Part shown: positions 56,177-64,000 of the stretch, one piece after another
How positions within the stretch are numbered: the first letter of the stretch is position 1
Layout of the letters: every line of letters begins with the position of its first letter
Origin: Rubrivivax benzoatilyticus JA2 = ATCC BAA-35
GTDB lineage: Bacteria > Pseudomonadota > Gammaproteobacteria > Burkholderiales > Burkholderiaceae_C
Length of the DNA: 64,000 bases
Assembly (NCBI RefSeq): GCF_000190375.1
Contig: NZ_AEWG01000160.1
Span: forward strand, 36,815-100,814
Direction: 5' to 3'
Program-made: the position numbers and the translations under genes
Notes under the pieces: model-generated
The model's input: the letters and a program-made list of their open reading frames with translations, nothing else
Told to the model about the DNA's origin: nothing
Databases searched by the model: none

Positions 56177-58246
56177 TCAGTAGCGTGCGTCCTTGGGCTT
56201 GGGATCCTTGGGCCAGTCCTTCACCTTGTCGGGGAAGTCGGGCCGCGGCTGGTGCGAGAAGTACTCGGCCACGTCCAGCGCCTCCTGGTCCGACAGCCCG
56301 CCCTGGCCCAGCGGGAACTTCTCGTGGAAGCCGACCGGCATATTACGCTTGACGAAGGCGGCGGCCGTGTAGGTGCGGGCCATGCCGGCGCCGAGGTTGA
56401 ACGAACGTTCGCCCCACAGCGGCGGGTAGACCATGCGCCCGGCTTCGTCGTGCAGGCCCTCGCCGTTGGCGCCGTGGCAGACGGCGCACTGCGCGGCGTA
56501 GACCTTCTCGCCGTTGACCGGGTCGGGCACCAGCTTCGGGTCGATCTTGCCGATGCCGCGGCCGGGCACCTGGTCGCCCTTCTGCGTCGCGCCGCGCATC
56601 CAGTCGAAGTAGGCGACCATGGCCTTCAGGTCGGGCGAGTCGGCCGGCAGCGGCTTGCCGTTCATCGAGCGGCGGAAGCAGCCGTTGATGCGGTCTTCCA
56701 TCGTGATGACCTTGCCGGCGCGCGGCGCGTACGACGGGAAGAAGGCGGCGACACCGACGTAAGGCGAGCCGCCGGACACCGTGCCGGCGTTCAGGTGGCA
56801 CGAGGAGCAGTTCATGTCGGCGCCGACGTGTTCGGGCAGCAGCTCGCGCGTCTGGGCATTGAGCCGCATGCCGCGCACCAGCTGTTCTGCATTGGGCTCG
56901 GCCAGCAGTGCGGCCAGGCGCGGCGTCTCGAACTTCGAGGCCTCGACCGTCGGATCCAGGCGCGTGCGCGCCTGCCTGACCTGCTCGGTGCTGACCGGGC
57001 CGGCGCCGCCGCCCCAGCTGGCGCGCACGAAGCTCAGGATCTCGGCGATCTCGTCGTCGCCCAGGCGGGCGAAGCCGGGCATCGTGTAGACGCGCGGGTG
57101 GCGCTCGGTGGCGGCGGTCTTCCAGCCGGTCAGCGTCAGGTGCAGCAGCGTCGCCGGGTCGCGTGCGGCGACCGTCGGGTTGCCGTCCAACGCCGGGAAC
57201 ACGCCCTTGACGCCGCGGCCGTCGGCGCGGTGGCAGTCGGTGCAGAACTGCGTGTAGCCGAGGCCGCCGCGCGTCGTGTAGCTCGTCTCGGGCGTGCCGC
57301 GCGAAGCCGTGCGTTCGGCCGGCGCCGGGCGCTCGCCGGGCAGCGCGGCCAGATAGGTCGCGATGGCCAGCAGGTCCTCGTCGCGGAAGTGCTGGGTCGA
57401 GTGCAGGATGACCTCGGTCATGCTGCCGGAGACGGCGCCGAAGCGGTTCTGGCCGGTCTTCAGCAGCTCGACGGTGTCGGCCACCGGGCCCAGGCCACGC
57501 AGGTCGACGGCGTGCCAGTCCTCGACGACCGAGCCGGCGAGGAACTGCCGGCCGCCCGAGCCGCCGCCCTGCATCGCCTTCTCCTGGAAGGCCAGACCAC
57601 GCGGCGTGTGACAGGCGCCGCAGTGGCCCGGGCCTTGCACGAGGTAGGCGCCGCGGTTCCACAGCGCGTCCTTCGTCGCATCGGGCACGAAGGGCGTGGT
57701 GTCGGCGAAGACCGCGTTCCACAGCGCCAGACCGGCGCGCAGGTTGAACGGGAAGCGCATCGTCGCTTCGCGGTTGGCCGCAGCCACCGGCGTCACCTCG
57801 TCGCGCAGATAGGCCCACAGCGCGCGCATGTCCTCGTCGCTGAGCTTGGCGTAGGACGGGTAAGGCATCGCCGGATACAGGCGGTGGCCGTCGGCGGCGA
57901 CGCCGTGGCGCATCGCGCGCTCGAAGGCGCCGAAGCTCCAGCCGCCCAGGCCGGTGGCAGCGTCGGGCGTGATGTTGGTCGACCAGATCGTGCCGAAGGG
58001 CGACTCGAGCGCGCGCCCGCCGGCGAGCGCGGCGCCGCCGGGCGCGGTGTGGCAGGCGACGCAGTCGCCGAGCTGGGCGACGTAGCGGCCGCGTTCGATC
58101 AGCGCGGCATCGTGCTGCGGCACGGCCGCGCCTTCGACGACGGCCGGGGCGCGCGCGATCCAGGCCGCGGCGGCGCCGCCGGCGAGCACGATCGCCGCCG
58201 CGGCCAGCGCCAGGCGCCGCGGGAGTCGGGAGGGGGTGGTGGTCAT
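56177..58246 (-). CDS. five-haem cytochrome c: triheme dehydrogenase-type module fused to TsdA-type thiosulfate dehydrogenase
   Basis: A 689-residue exported cytochrome with an N-terminal membrane or signal segment (about 11-30). Haem sites are CVACH (62-66), CGACH (209-213), CTDCH (335-339), CSSCH (480-484) and CAVCH (587-591). The first three, with RGRYVAQLGDCVACH and SNITPDAATGLGGWS, match the triheme cytochrome subunit of membrane alcohol/gluconate dehydrogenases. From about 430 the chain matches diheme TsdA: ITMEDRINGCFRRSMNGKPL, whose Cys523 fits the TsdA haem-ligand Cys by motif, and PPLWGERSFNLGAGM. TsdA interconverts thiosulfate and tetrathionate, and the triheme part could pass electrons to the membrane chain. 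A TtrSR-like system follows. Confidence 0.88.
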   Translation of the reverse strand: MTTTPSRLPRRLALAAAAIVLAGGAAAAWIARAPAVVEGAAVPQHDAALIERGRYVAQLGDCVACHTAPGGAALAGGRALESPFGTIWSTNITPDAATGLGGWSFGAFERAMRHGVAADGHRLYPAMPYPSYAKLSDEDMRALWAYLRDEVTPVAAANREATMRFPFNLRAGLALWNAVFADTTPFVPDATKDALWNRGAYLVQGPGHCGACHTPRGLAFQEKAMQGGGSGGRQFLAGSVVEDWHAVDLRGLGPVADTVELLKTGQNRFGAVSGSMTEVILHSTQHFRDEDLLAIATYLAALPGERPAPAERTASRGTPETSYTTRGGLGYTQFCTDCHRADGRGVKGVFPALDGNPTVAARDPATLLHLTLTGWKTAATERHPRVYTMPGFARLGDDEIAEILSFVRASWGGGAGPVSTEQVRQARTRLDPTVEASKFETPRLAALLAEPNAEQLVRGMRLNAQTRELLPEHVGADMNCSSCHLNAGTVSGGSPYVGVAAFFPSYAPRAGKVITMEDRINGCFRRSMNGKPLPADSPDLKAMVAYFDWMRGATQKGDQVPGRGIGKIDPKLVPDPVNGEKVYAAQCAVCHGANGEGLHDEAGRMVYPPLWGERSFNLGAGMARTYTAAAFVKRNMPVGFHEKFPLGQGGLSDQEALDVAEYFSHQPRPDFPDKVKDWPKDPKPKDARY

Positions 58247-58327
58247 GGTCCGGGGACTTCTGGTTCTCGTGGTTCGAGCCTAGGGTTCTCCCTGAGTCGC
58301 GGCGAGCCGGGCTTCCACGCCGCCGAA

Positions 58328-58347
58328 CCCGGGTTTCCCCGGGTTTC
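58328..58347. repeat. tandem 10-bp repeat upstream of the cytochrome gene
   Basis: CCCGGGTTTC occurs twice in direct tandem (58328-58337, 58338-58347), followed by a further CCCG. The first copy lies within a perfect AACCCGGGTT palindrome. A helical-turn repeat 82 bases before the start codon could be a regulator-binding array, or it may be chance in GC-rich sequence. Confidence 0.4.
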
Positions 58348-58401
58348 CCGAGCCCGGCGCTCGGCGATCGGCCGTCGTGCTGGCCTAAGATCGCGCCCGC
58401 C

Positions 58402-59226
58402 TTGCCTGCCGTTCCCACTCCTCCCCTGCCCGCCCGGGACGCGCCGATCGGGGTCTACGACTCCGGCGTCGGCGGCCTGTCGGTGCTGCGTGCGCTGCGC
58501 GCACGCCTGCCGGCCGAACGTTTCGTCTACGTCGCCGACAGCGGCCACGCGCCTTACGGCGACCGGCCGCGGCCTTACCTGCTGGGCCGCGCCGGCGCGG
58601 TGGCCGGCTTCTTCGTCGCCCAGCGCGCCAAGGCGCTGGTGCTGGCCTGCAACACGATCAGCGTCGTCGCCGCCGAGACGCTGCGCGCGCACCATGCGCT
58701 GCCGATCGTCGCGATGGAGCCGGCGATCAAACCCGCCGTCGCCGCGACACGCAGCGGCATCGTGCTGGTGCTGGCGACCACCGCGACGGTGCACAGCCCG
58801 GCGGTCGAGCGCCTGTGCCGCATCTGGGGGCGCGAGGTCGAGATCCTGCTGCAGCCCTGCCCCGGCCTCGTCGAGCTGATCGAGCAGGGGCGTTTCGCCG
58901 ACCCGGCGACACGCACGCTGCTGGAACGTTATCTGCGCCCGGCGCTGGACGCCGGCGCCGACATGGTGGTGCTCGGCTGCACGCACTACGCCTTCGTGCA
59001 GGACGAGATCCGGCGCCTGGCCGGCGCGGCGGTGCAGGTCATCGAGCCGTCGGATGCCGTCGCGCGCCAGCTCGTGCACCGGCTCGGCCCGGCGCTGGCG
59101 CCGGCCGGCGCGGCGGGAGCGTCGACCTGCTACTACAGCTCGGGCGACCCCGAGGCGCTGCGCCGTTTTCTCGAGCTGATGGGGCGGCCGGGCGCCGTCG
59201 TGCACACGCTGCCGCAGGACGGCTGA
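58402..59226 (+). CDS. murI: glutamate racemase
   Basis: Supplies D-glutamate for peptidoglycan. The 274-residue protein has the two-cysteine catalytic pair: Cys83 in LVLACNTISVVAAE and Cys193 in VVLGCTHYAFVQ, plus IGVYDSGVGGLSVLRAL at 16-32 and the Asp/Ser loop VADSGHAPYGDRP. I used the TTG at 58402; the conserved part begins about 14 residues later, so a slightly later start is possible. It is divergent from the cytochrome gene. Confidence 0.95.
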   Translation: MPAVPTPPLPARDAPIGVYDSGVGGLSVLRALRARLPAERFVYVADSGHAPYGDRPRPYLLGRAGAVAGFFVAQRAKALVLACNTISVVAAETLRAHHALPIVAMEPAIKPAVAATRSGIVLVLATTATVHSPAVERLCRIWGREVEILLQPCPGLVELIEQGRFADPATRTLLERYLRPALDAGADMVVLGCTHYAFVQDEIRRLAGAAVQVIEPSDAVARQLVHRLGPALAPAGAAGASTCYYSSGDPEALRRFLELMGRPGAVVHTLPQDG

Positions 59227-59342
59227 TCGGCGCCGCCACCGCTGGCGCAAATCCTGCTCGCCGGAAATCGGGACAATCCCGTCCTTTCGCGCCGCCGGGG
59301 CCACAAGCCCCAAGGCGGTGAACACGTGCCCCACCCACGCAC

Positions 59343-59966
59343 ATGGCCGCCAGTTCCTCCGCTCCCCATCCCCCCGTCGCCCACAGCCGGCTCGACGACG
59401 CACACGCGCTGATCGCCGGCTCGCTGTTCGTCGCGCTGGGCATGACGATGTTCGCCCACGTCGGGCTGCTGACCGGCGGTGTCGCCGGCGTCGCCTACCT
59501 GCTGCGCTACGCCTTCGGCGTCGACCTGTCGCTCGCCTTCTTCGTCCTGAACCTGCCGTTCTACTGGCTGGCCTGGCGCCAGCTCGGCGGCGAGTTCACG
59601 CTGAAGAGTTTCGTCGCCGTCGCGCTGGTCTCGGCGTTCACGGCGGCGGCGCCGCGTTTCGTGCGCTTCGAGCTGCTGGACCCGTGGGTGGCCTCGATCG
59701 TCGGCGGGCTGCTGATCGGCTTCGGCCTGCTGGCGCTGCTGCGCCACCGTGCCAGCGTCGGCGGCGTCAACATCCTCGCGCAGTTCCTGCAGCAGAAACG
59801 CGGCTTCAGCGCCGGCAAGGTGCAGATGTCGGTCGACGTCTGCGTCGTGCTCGCGGCACTGGCGACCGTTTCGCCCGAAAGGGTGCTGCAGTCGGCCGTC
59901 GGCGCGGTGGCGATCGGCGCCTTCCTGACGCTGAACCACCGGCCCGGGCGTTACCTCGGCGTCTAG
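59343..59966 (+). CDS. YitT family membrane protein
   Basis: A 207-residue integral membrane protein with five to six helices, of the YitT/DUF161 family. The first conserved block is GSLFVALGMTMFAHVGLLTGGVAGVAYLL, the second LDPWVASIVGGLLIGFGLLALLRHRASVGG, and the end GAVAIGAFLTLNHRPGRYLG. The C-terminal soluble DUF2179 domain found in Firmicutes is missing, as is usual in proteobacteria. The function is unknown. Confidence 0.85.
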   Translation: MAASSSAPHPPVAHSRLDDAHALIAGSLFVALGMTMFAHVGLLTGGVAGVAYLLRYAFGVDLSLAFFVLNLPFYWLAWRQLGGEFTLKSFVAVALVSAFTAAAPRFVRFELLDPWVASIVGGLLIGFGLLALLRHRASVGGVNILAQFLQQKRGFSAGKVQMSVDVCVVLAALATVSPERVLQSAVGAVAIGAFLTLNHRPGRYLGV

Positions 59967-59968
59967 GC

Positions 59969-60103
59969 TCAGGCCATCAGCGGCACGGCCCAGTAGACCA
60001 GGCTGACCGCGGCGCCCAGCAGCACGGCAGCCGTGAGGTCCAGCCGGCGCTGGCGGCGGCGCCATTCCAGACGCTGGATCGACAGGCGGATCGGGTCGTT
60101 CAT
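59969..60103 (-). CDS. small hypothetical membrane protein
   Basis: A 44-residue protein with an Arg-rich N-terminal half (SIQRLEWRRRQRRLD) and one C-terminal helix (LTAAVLLGAAVSLVYWAVPL). The ribosome binding site is a purine stretch GGAGCTGGTG just before the ATG. It lies 11 bases after a 100-residue unknown gene on the same strand and would share that gene's Fur-type promoter. No family recognised. Confidence 0.5.
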   Translation of the reverse strand: MNDPIRLSIQRLEWRRRQRRLDLTAAVLLGAAVSLVYWAVPLMA

Positions 60104-60114
60104 CACCAGCTCCG

Positions 60115-60417
60115 TCAGTGCATGCGCGCGGCAAGGCCGCTGGGTTCGCCCGGCGGCGGCACCGGCGGACGCGCCGCGATCTCGCGCCACTGCGCCAGCG
60201 CACGGCGCACCGACTGGCGCACCGGCGGCGCCAGCGCCTCGGCCCGGGAGTCGACGAAGGCGAGGTTCTCGACGACACGAGAGGCCACCAGGCCACGCTC
60301 GCCGCCGTGCGCGGTGCTCGCGCAGCGGCCCAGCGCGACCCAGGTCGCCATCAGCACGGAGGTGGAGGCCAGCAGGGCGTCGGCGACGTCGGGGTCGGCA
60401 AGAGGATCGGCGTGCAT
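60115..60417 (-). CDS. hypothetical protein, probably iron-regulated
   Basis: A 100-residue soluble protein of mixed helical character (DVADALLASTSVLMATWVALGRC ... LAPPVRQSVRRALAQWREIAAR) with one Cys near 32 and a C-terminal Pro-rich segment. I do not recognise the family. Its promoter contains a perfect 17-base Fur-box palindrome between the -35 and -10 hexamers, which points to a role in iron limitation, perhaps in iron or haem uptake. The next gene encodes a 44-residue membrane peptide. Confidence 0.6.
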   Translation of the reverse strand: MHADPLADPDVADALLASTSVLMATWVALGRCASTAHGGERGLVASRVVENLAFVDSRAEALAPPVRQSVRRALAQWREIAARPPVPPPGEPSGLAARMH

Positions 60418-60444
60418 GGTGCGGCAGGAGCAAACGGCGATCTC

Positions 60445-60473
60445 ATCGTATTGAGAACCGTTCTCAACTGCAA
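60445..60473 (-). promoter_or_regulatory. Fur-controlled promoter
   Basis: Minus strand: TTGCAG (60473-60468), exactly 17 bases, then TACGAT (60450-60445). The 17-base spacer is itself a perfect palindrome, TTGAGAAC-G-GTTCTCAA (60467-60451), matching the core of Fur boxes (TGAGAA...TTCTCA). Fur-Fe2+ bound there would block RNA polymerase directly. Confidence 0.75.
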
Positions 60474-60513
60474 CCGTATCCCTGACGTCGAGGCGGTGAC
60501 CCTGCCGGGTGCA

Positions 60514-61515
60514 TCAGCCGCGGCGCAGCGCCACGCGCAGTGCCTCGACGGCCGCCGGCGGCTGCGCCGACAGCCGCCACCGTCCCGGCAGGCCGAACGA
60601 GGTGGTGTCGCGCACCGCGACGCCGTGCGCACGCAAGGCCGCCGCGTCGGGCACGCCGGCCGGCGGGCGTGCGCAGAGGAAGTTGGCGACTCCAGGCTCG
60701 GCCTCGAAGCCGAGCTGCTCCAGCGCCAGGCGCAAGCCGGCCATCCACTCGCCCAGCGTCAGCCGGGCGCCGGCCAGCCAGCGCTGCGTCGCCGGCTCGA
60801 CCCAGGTCTCGAGCATCGCGACGGCGTGCGCGCCCAGCGGCCACGAGGGCTCGGCCGCGGCCAGCGCCGCAACCCAGGCACCGACATCCCAGTCGACGGC
60901 TTCGGGAGCCGGCGCGACGACGTAGGCGCCGCGCAGCCCGCACAGGCCCAGCGCCTTGTTCGGGCTGTGCAGCACGAAGGCCGCATGGCGGTCGGCAGCG
61001 CTCCAGCGGCTGGCGCCGCCCAGGCGCAGCGGGGCGTAGACCGAATCGAGCACGGTCGGCACACGCGCCAGGTCGCGCGGCGGCGGCGCGTCCTGGCCCA
61101 GCGGGCTCGAGGGCTCGCCGATCCAGCGCAGCGTGGCGTCGGAGCCGGTGGTGACGCCACGCCCCGCGGCGCGCGCCGCGGCCGCGTAGTCGCCGTAGGC
61201 ATGCGCCGGCAGCGCCACGGCACCCGGCGCCAGGCGCGCACCGACGACGGTGACGCGCTGGATGAACTCGCTCGCGCTGGCCGCCAGCACGATGCGCGCG
61301 GGCTCGACACGGTGCCAGTCGGCCAGGCGCTCGCGCAGCGCGTGGTAACCGGGGTCGGGGTAGCGTGTCGGGTCGACACGCTGCAAGGCCGAGACGGCGG
61401 CCGGACAAGGGCCGGCGGCGTTGGCGCAGGTCGAGAAGTCCCAGGGCGCGGGCCCGTGGCGGTCGGGGCCGCCGTGCACCCGGTCGGGCTCCGGCAAGGT
61501 CCTCAGGCGGTCCAT
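60514..61515 (-). CDS. cobC: threonine-phosphate decarboxylase-like aminotransferase, CobC/CobD type
   Basis: A 333-residue PLP fold-type I enzyme of the histidinol-phosphate aminotransferase group. Family points are DFSTCANAAGPCPAAVSALQ (the D(F)S.N.NP.GP start), YPDPGYHALRERLADWHRV, VLAASASEFIQRV and the Schiff-base lysine in LHSPNKALGLCGLRGAY (Lys187). Lying inside a cobalamin cluster directly after cbiB, it should make the aminopropanol phosphate linker from threonine phosphate. It overlaps cbiB by 13 bases. Confidence 0.88.
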   Translation of the reverse strand: MDRLRTLPEPDRVHGGPDRHGPAPWDFSTCANAAGPCPAAVSALQRVDPTRYPDPGYHALRERLADWHRVEPARIVLAASASEFIQRVTVVGARLAPGAVALPAHAYGDYAAAARAAGRGVTTGSDATLRWIGEPSSPLGQDAPPPRDLARVPTVLDSVYAPLRLGGASRWSAADRHAAFVLHSPNKALGLCGLRGAYVVAPAPEAVDWDVGAWVAALAAAEPSWPLGAHAVAMLETWVEPATQRWLAGARLTLGEWMAGLRLALEQLGFEAEPGVANFLCARPPAGVPDAAALRAHGVAVRDTTSFGLPGRWRLSAQPPAAVEALRVALRRG

Positions 61516-62423
61516 GCAAACTCCAGCAGCAGCCACAGCAGCGCCACGGCCAGCGCGGCGCCGGCGGCCTGGCCGGCGAACGCCAGCGCCCGCGCCAGCG
61601 CCGTCGTGTCGGCCTCGGCTCCCTGATCGTTGAGCGTGTAGACGCCCGGTTTGCCCAGGCGTACCCCCAGGCGCAGCGCCATCGCGCCCATCGGCCAGCC
61701 GCCGTTGGGCGACGGCGTGCGCGCGGCTTCGCGCGCCAGCGGCGCCCAGCCCAGCGACGGCCGCCACAGCAGGGCCGCGGTCAGCCGCGCCGGTAGCCAG
61801 CCGAGCAGATCGTCGGCACGCGCCGACCACTTGCCGGCCCATTCCCAGCGGCCGCGGTAGCCCCACATCGCGTCCAGCGTGTTGACCGCGCGCCAGGCCC
61901 AGGCGCCCGGCAGACCGGCGACGCAGAACCAGAACAGCGGCGCGACGAACGAGTCGTTGAGGTTCTCGGCCAGGGTCTCGATCGCCGTCTCGCGGACCTC
62001 GCGCGCGTCGAGCTGCTCGACGTCGCGGCTGCACAGGCTGCGCAGCCGCTGCCGTGCCGCCGGCAGGCCGCCGTTGGCGAACGCGGCATCGACGCCGGCC
62101 ACCTCGTCGCGCAGCATGCGCCAGGCGAACGAGGGCTTGAGCGCCAGCGCCAGCAGCGGCACCGCGGCCCAGGCCGGCAGCATGAACAGCGCCGCCTGCA
62201 GCGCCCAGGCCAGCGCCGCGACGCCGCCGACCACCGCCCACCACGCCAGCGTGCCGGCCAGCAGCGCGGCGCGCGGCGCCAGCGTCGGCAGCCGACGGTG
62301 CAGCGGCATGATCGCGTGGCCCAGCCAGGCCACCGGGTGCCAGGCGTCGCGCGGCTCGCCGAAGCGCCGGTCGATCCACCAGGCCAGCAGCAGCGCGGCG
62401 GCGAGGACGAGGGCCGTGTTCAT
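61503..62423 (-). CDS. cbiB: adenosylcobinamide-phosphate synthase
   Basis: Membrane enzyme that attaches aminopropanol (phosphate) to adenosylcobyric acid. The 306-residue protein has the N-terminal helix, the DRRFGEPRDAWHPVAWLGHAI block, the LRSLCSRDVEQLDAREVRETAIETLAENLNDSFVAPLFWF core (about 125-165) and the NTLDAMWGYRGRW and SPNGGWPMGAMALRLGV blocks, all typical of CbiB/CobD. Named CobD in the Pseudomonas scheme. Its ATG overlaps the btuF stop by four bases. Confidence 0.95.
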   Translation of the reverse strand: MNTALVLAAALLLAWWIDRRFGEPRDAWHPVAWLGHAIMPLHRRLPTLAPRAALLAGTLAWWAVVGGVAALAWALQAALFMLPAWAAVPLLALALKPSFAWRMLRDEVAGVDAAFANGGLPAARQRLRSLCSRDVEQLDAREVRETAIETLAENLNDSFVAPLFWFCVAGLPGAWAWRAVNTLDAMWGYRGRWEWAGKWSARADDLLGWLPARLTAALLWRPSLGWAPLAREAARTPSPNGGWPMGAMALRLGVRLGKPGVYTLNDQGAEADTTALARALAFAGQAAGAALAVALLWLLLEFAWTA

Positions 62424-63303
62424 CGTGTCGTGGCAGCGGGCTCGGAGGCCAGGCGCTGCAGACAGTCGACGATCGCCGCGGCGCCTTCGCCCAGGCGCGG
62501 GCCGGGGCGGATCAGCAGTTCGAAGCGCTCCGGGGCGAAACCGCAGACGCGGCCGCCGCGCACCGCCGACATCGCCGCCCAGCCCGGCCGCGCGGCCAGC
62601 CCGGCGACGTCGCGCTGCTGCATCAGCAGCAGGTCGGGGTCGGCGCGCACGACGAACTCCGGGTTGAGCCGGGGGAAGGGGCCGAGCTCGGCCGGCACGA
62701 CGTTCACCAGGCCCAGCCGGGCCAGCGTGTCGCCGACGAAGGACCCGGCGCCGGCGCCCCAGCTGCCGCCGTGGATCTCGAAGTACACGCGCCGGCCGCG
62801 CAGCGCCGCCGGCACACGCGCCGCCGCGGCGGCCAGCTCGCGGTCCAGCCGCACGAGCAGGCGCTCGGCCTCGGCACGCCGGCCGAGCGCCTGGCCCAGC
62901 GTGCGCATCGCCTCGACCATGTCGTCATGGCGCTCGGCGTGCACACGCAGCACGCGCAGGCCCAGCGCTTCGAGCCGGTCGCTGGCGCGCGAACGATCGG
63001 ACGCCAGCACCAGGTCGGGCCGCAGCGCGACCACCGCCTCGATGATCGCGTCCTCCATGCCGCCGACACGCGGCAGCGCCGCCAGCGCCGGCGGCCAGTT
63101 GGAGAAACGGTCGACGCCGACCAGCCGGTCGCCGGCCCCGAGCACCCAGACCGTCTCGGTCAGCGACGGCAGCAGCGAGACGATGCGCTGCGGCGGCGCC
63201 TGCAGCCGCAGCTCGGTGCCGCGTGCGTCGCGCACGACGACCGGCGCCGCGGCCGCCCCGGCCGCCAGCGCCAGCGCCGCCAGCAGGATCAGCAGGCGCC
63301 GGA

Positions 63304-63307
<4 letters not shown>
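62420..63307 (-). CDS. btuF: cobalamin-binding periplasmic protein, BtuF-like
   Basis: A 295-residue periplasmic binding protein of the TroA/BtuF fold. It has a signal peptide (LLILLAALALAAGAAAA), then VVVRDARGTELRLQAPPQRIVSLLPSLTE, GRLVGVDRFSNWPP-like DRLVGVDRFSNWPP and EAVVALRPDLVLASDRS. The C-terminal lobe contains FPRLNPEFVVRADPDLLLM. No btuC or btuD permease genes are visible beside it. Here it is embedded in cobalamin biosynthesis genes with four-base overlaps on both sides, suggesting that corrinoid salvage and synthesis are made together. Confidence 0.88.

Positions 63308-64000
<693 letters not shown>

Overview
The window comes from a high-GC betaproteobacterium of the order Burkholderiales that makes bacteriochlorophyll antennae. 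The best match I can name from memory is Rubrivivax gelatinosus or a close relative. The evidence is a pucBA pair encoding LH2 antenna peptides, with the long Ala/Pro tail on the alpha peptide described for that species, next to a PucC-type antenna assembly protein and a promoter carrying PpsR/CrtJ-type TGT-N12-ACA sites. Gene neighbourhoods such as nadE-glnB and rimP-nusA-infB-rbfA-truB-typA are typical of Burkholderiales.

Layout. 1-5000: the 5' part of ilvB (minus), then an ECF sigma factor with DUF3619 and DUF3106 partners, an RDD membrane protein, diacylglycerol kinase and a LOG-family protein. 5000-13900: glnB and nadE (minus), a FemAB-like acyltransferase, soluble (ppa) and membrane (hppA) pyrophosphatases back to back, a UbiB-like kinase and an EamA transporter. 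13900-22600: the translation/transcription operon rimP-nusA-infB-rbfA-truB-typA (minus), with a sigma70-type promoter and a terminator-like leader hairpin. 22600-31900: fabI, an arginine/lysine/ornithine decarboxylase, a DUF2237 gene, tRNA-Ser(GGA), a second EamA transporter, an AraC regulator with a FUSC protein, a radical SAM protein, a fructosamine-kinase-like protein and a lipoprotein. 31900-37450: a decayed stretch with a transporter remnant, then small envelope/stress proteins (two DUF1328, a YqjD-like protein, a BON lipoprotein), a CHASE3 histidine kinase and a stand-alone receiver, with a REP-like inverted element between them.

37450-42000: a four-gene 2-oxoacid:ferredoxin oxidoreductase operon (gamma, alpha, beta and a GltD/ferredoxin fusion) behind an FNR-like site. 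42124-47415: three tightly packed genes encoding a TIR-domain protein, a PAS/GAF sensor with a histidine-kinase-like end that has lost its phospho-acceptor His, and a pseudo-receiver fused to a CHAT caspase-like protease. This looks like an immune or cell-death signalling operon and is the most unusual system here. 47416-50100: pucBA and, converging on it, pucC. 50300-53750: a CACHE/PAS diguanylate cyclase, a glutathione transferase and a secreted protein. 53744-58246: a five-haem fusion of a triheme cytochrome and a TsdA-type thiosulfate dehydrogenase, followed by a TtrS/TtrR-like two-component system. 58400-64000: murI, a YitT protein, two small unknown genes under a Fur-box promoter, and a cobalamin cluster (cobB partial, btuF, cbiB, cobC).

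Functionally, the window mixes housekeeping with a redox and phototrophic lifestyle: low-potential electron supply (por), thiosulfate/tetrathionate chemistry (tsdA-ttrSR), light harvesting (puc), pyrophosphate-driven proton pumping (hppA) and B12 synthesis. All frames were read by eye. Domain calls come from motifs and not from searches. The very long open frames opposite real genes are a GC-content artefact and were left out.
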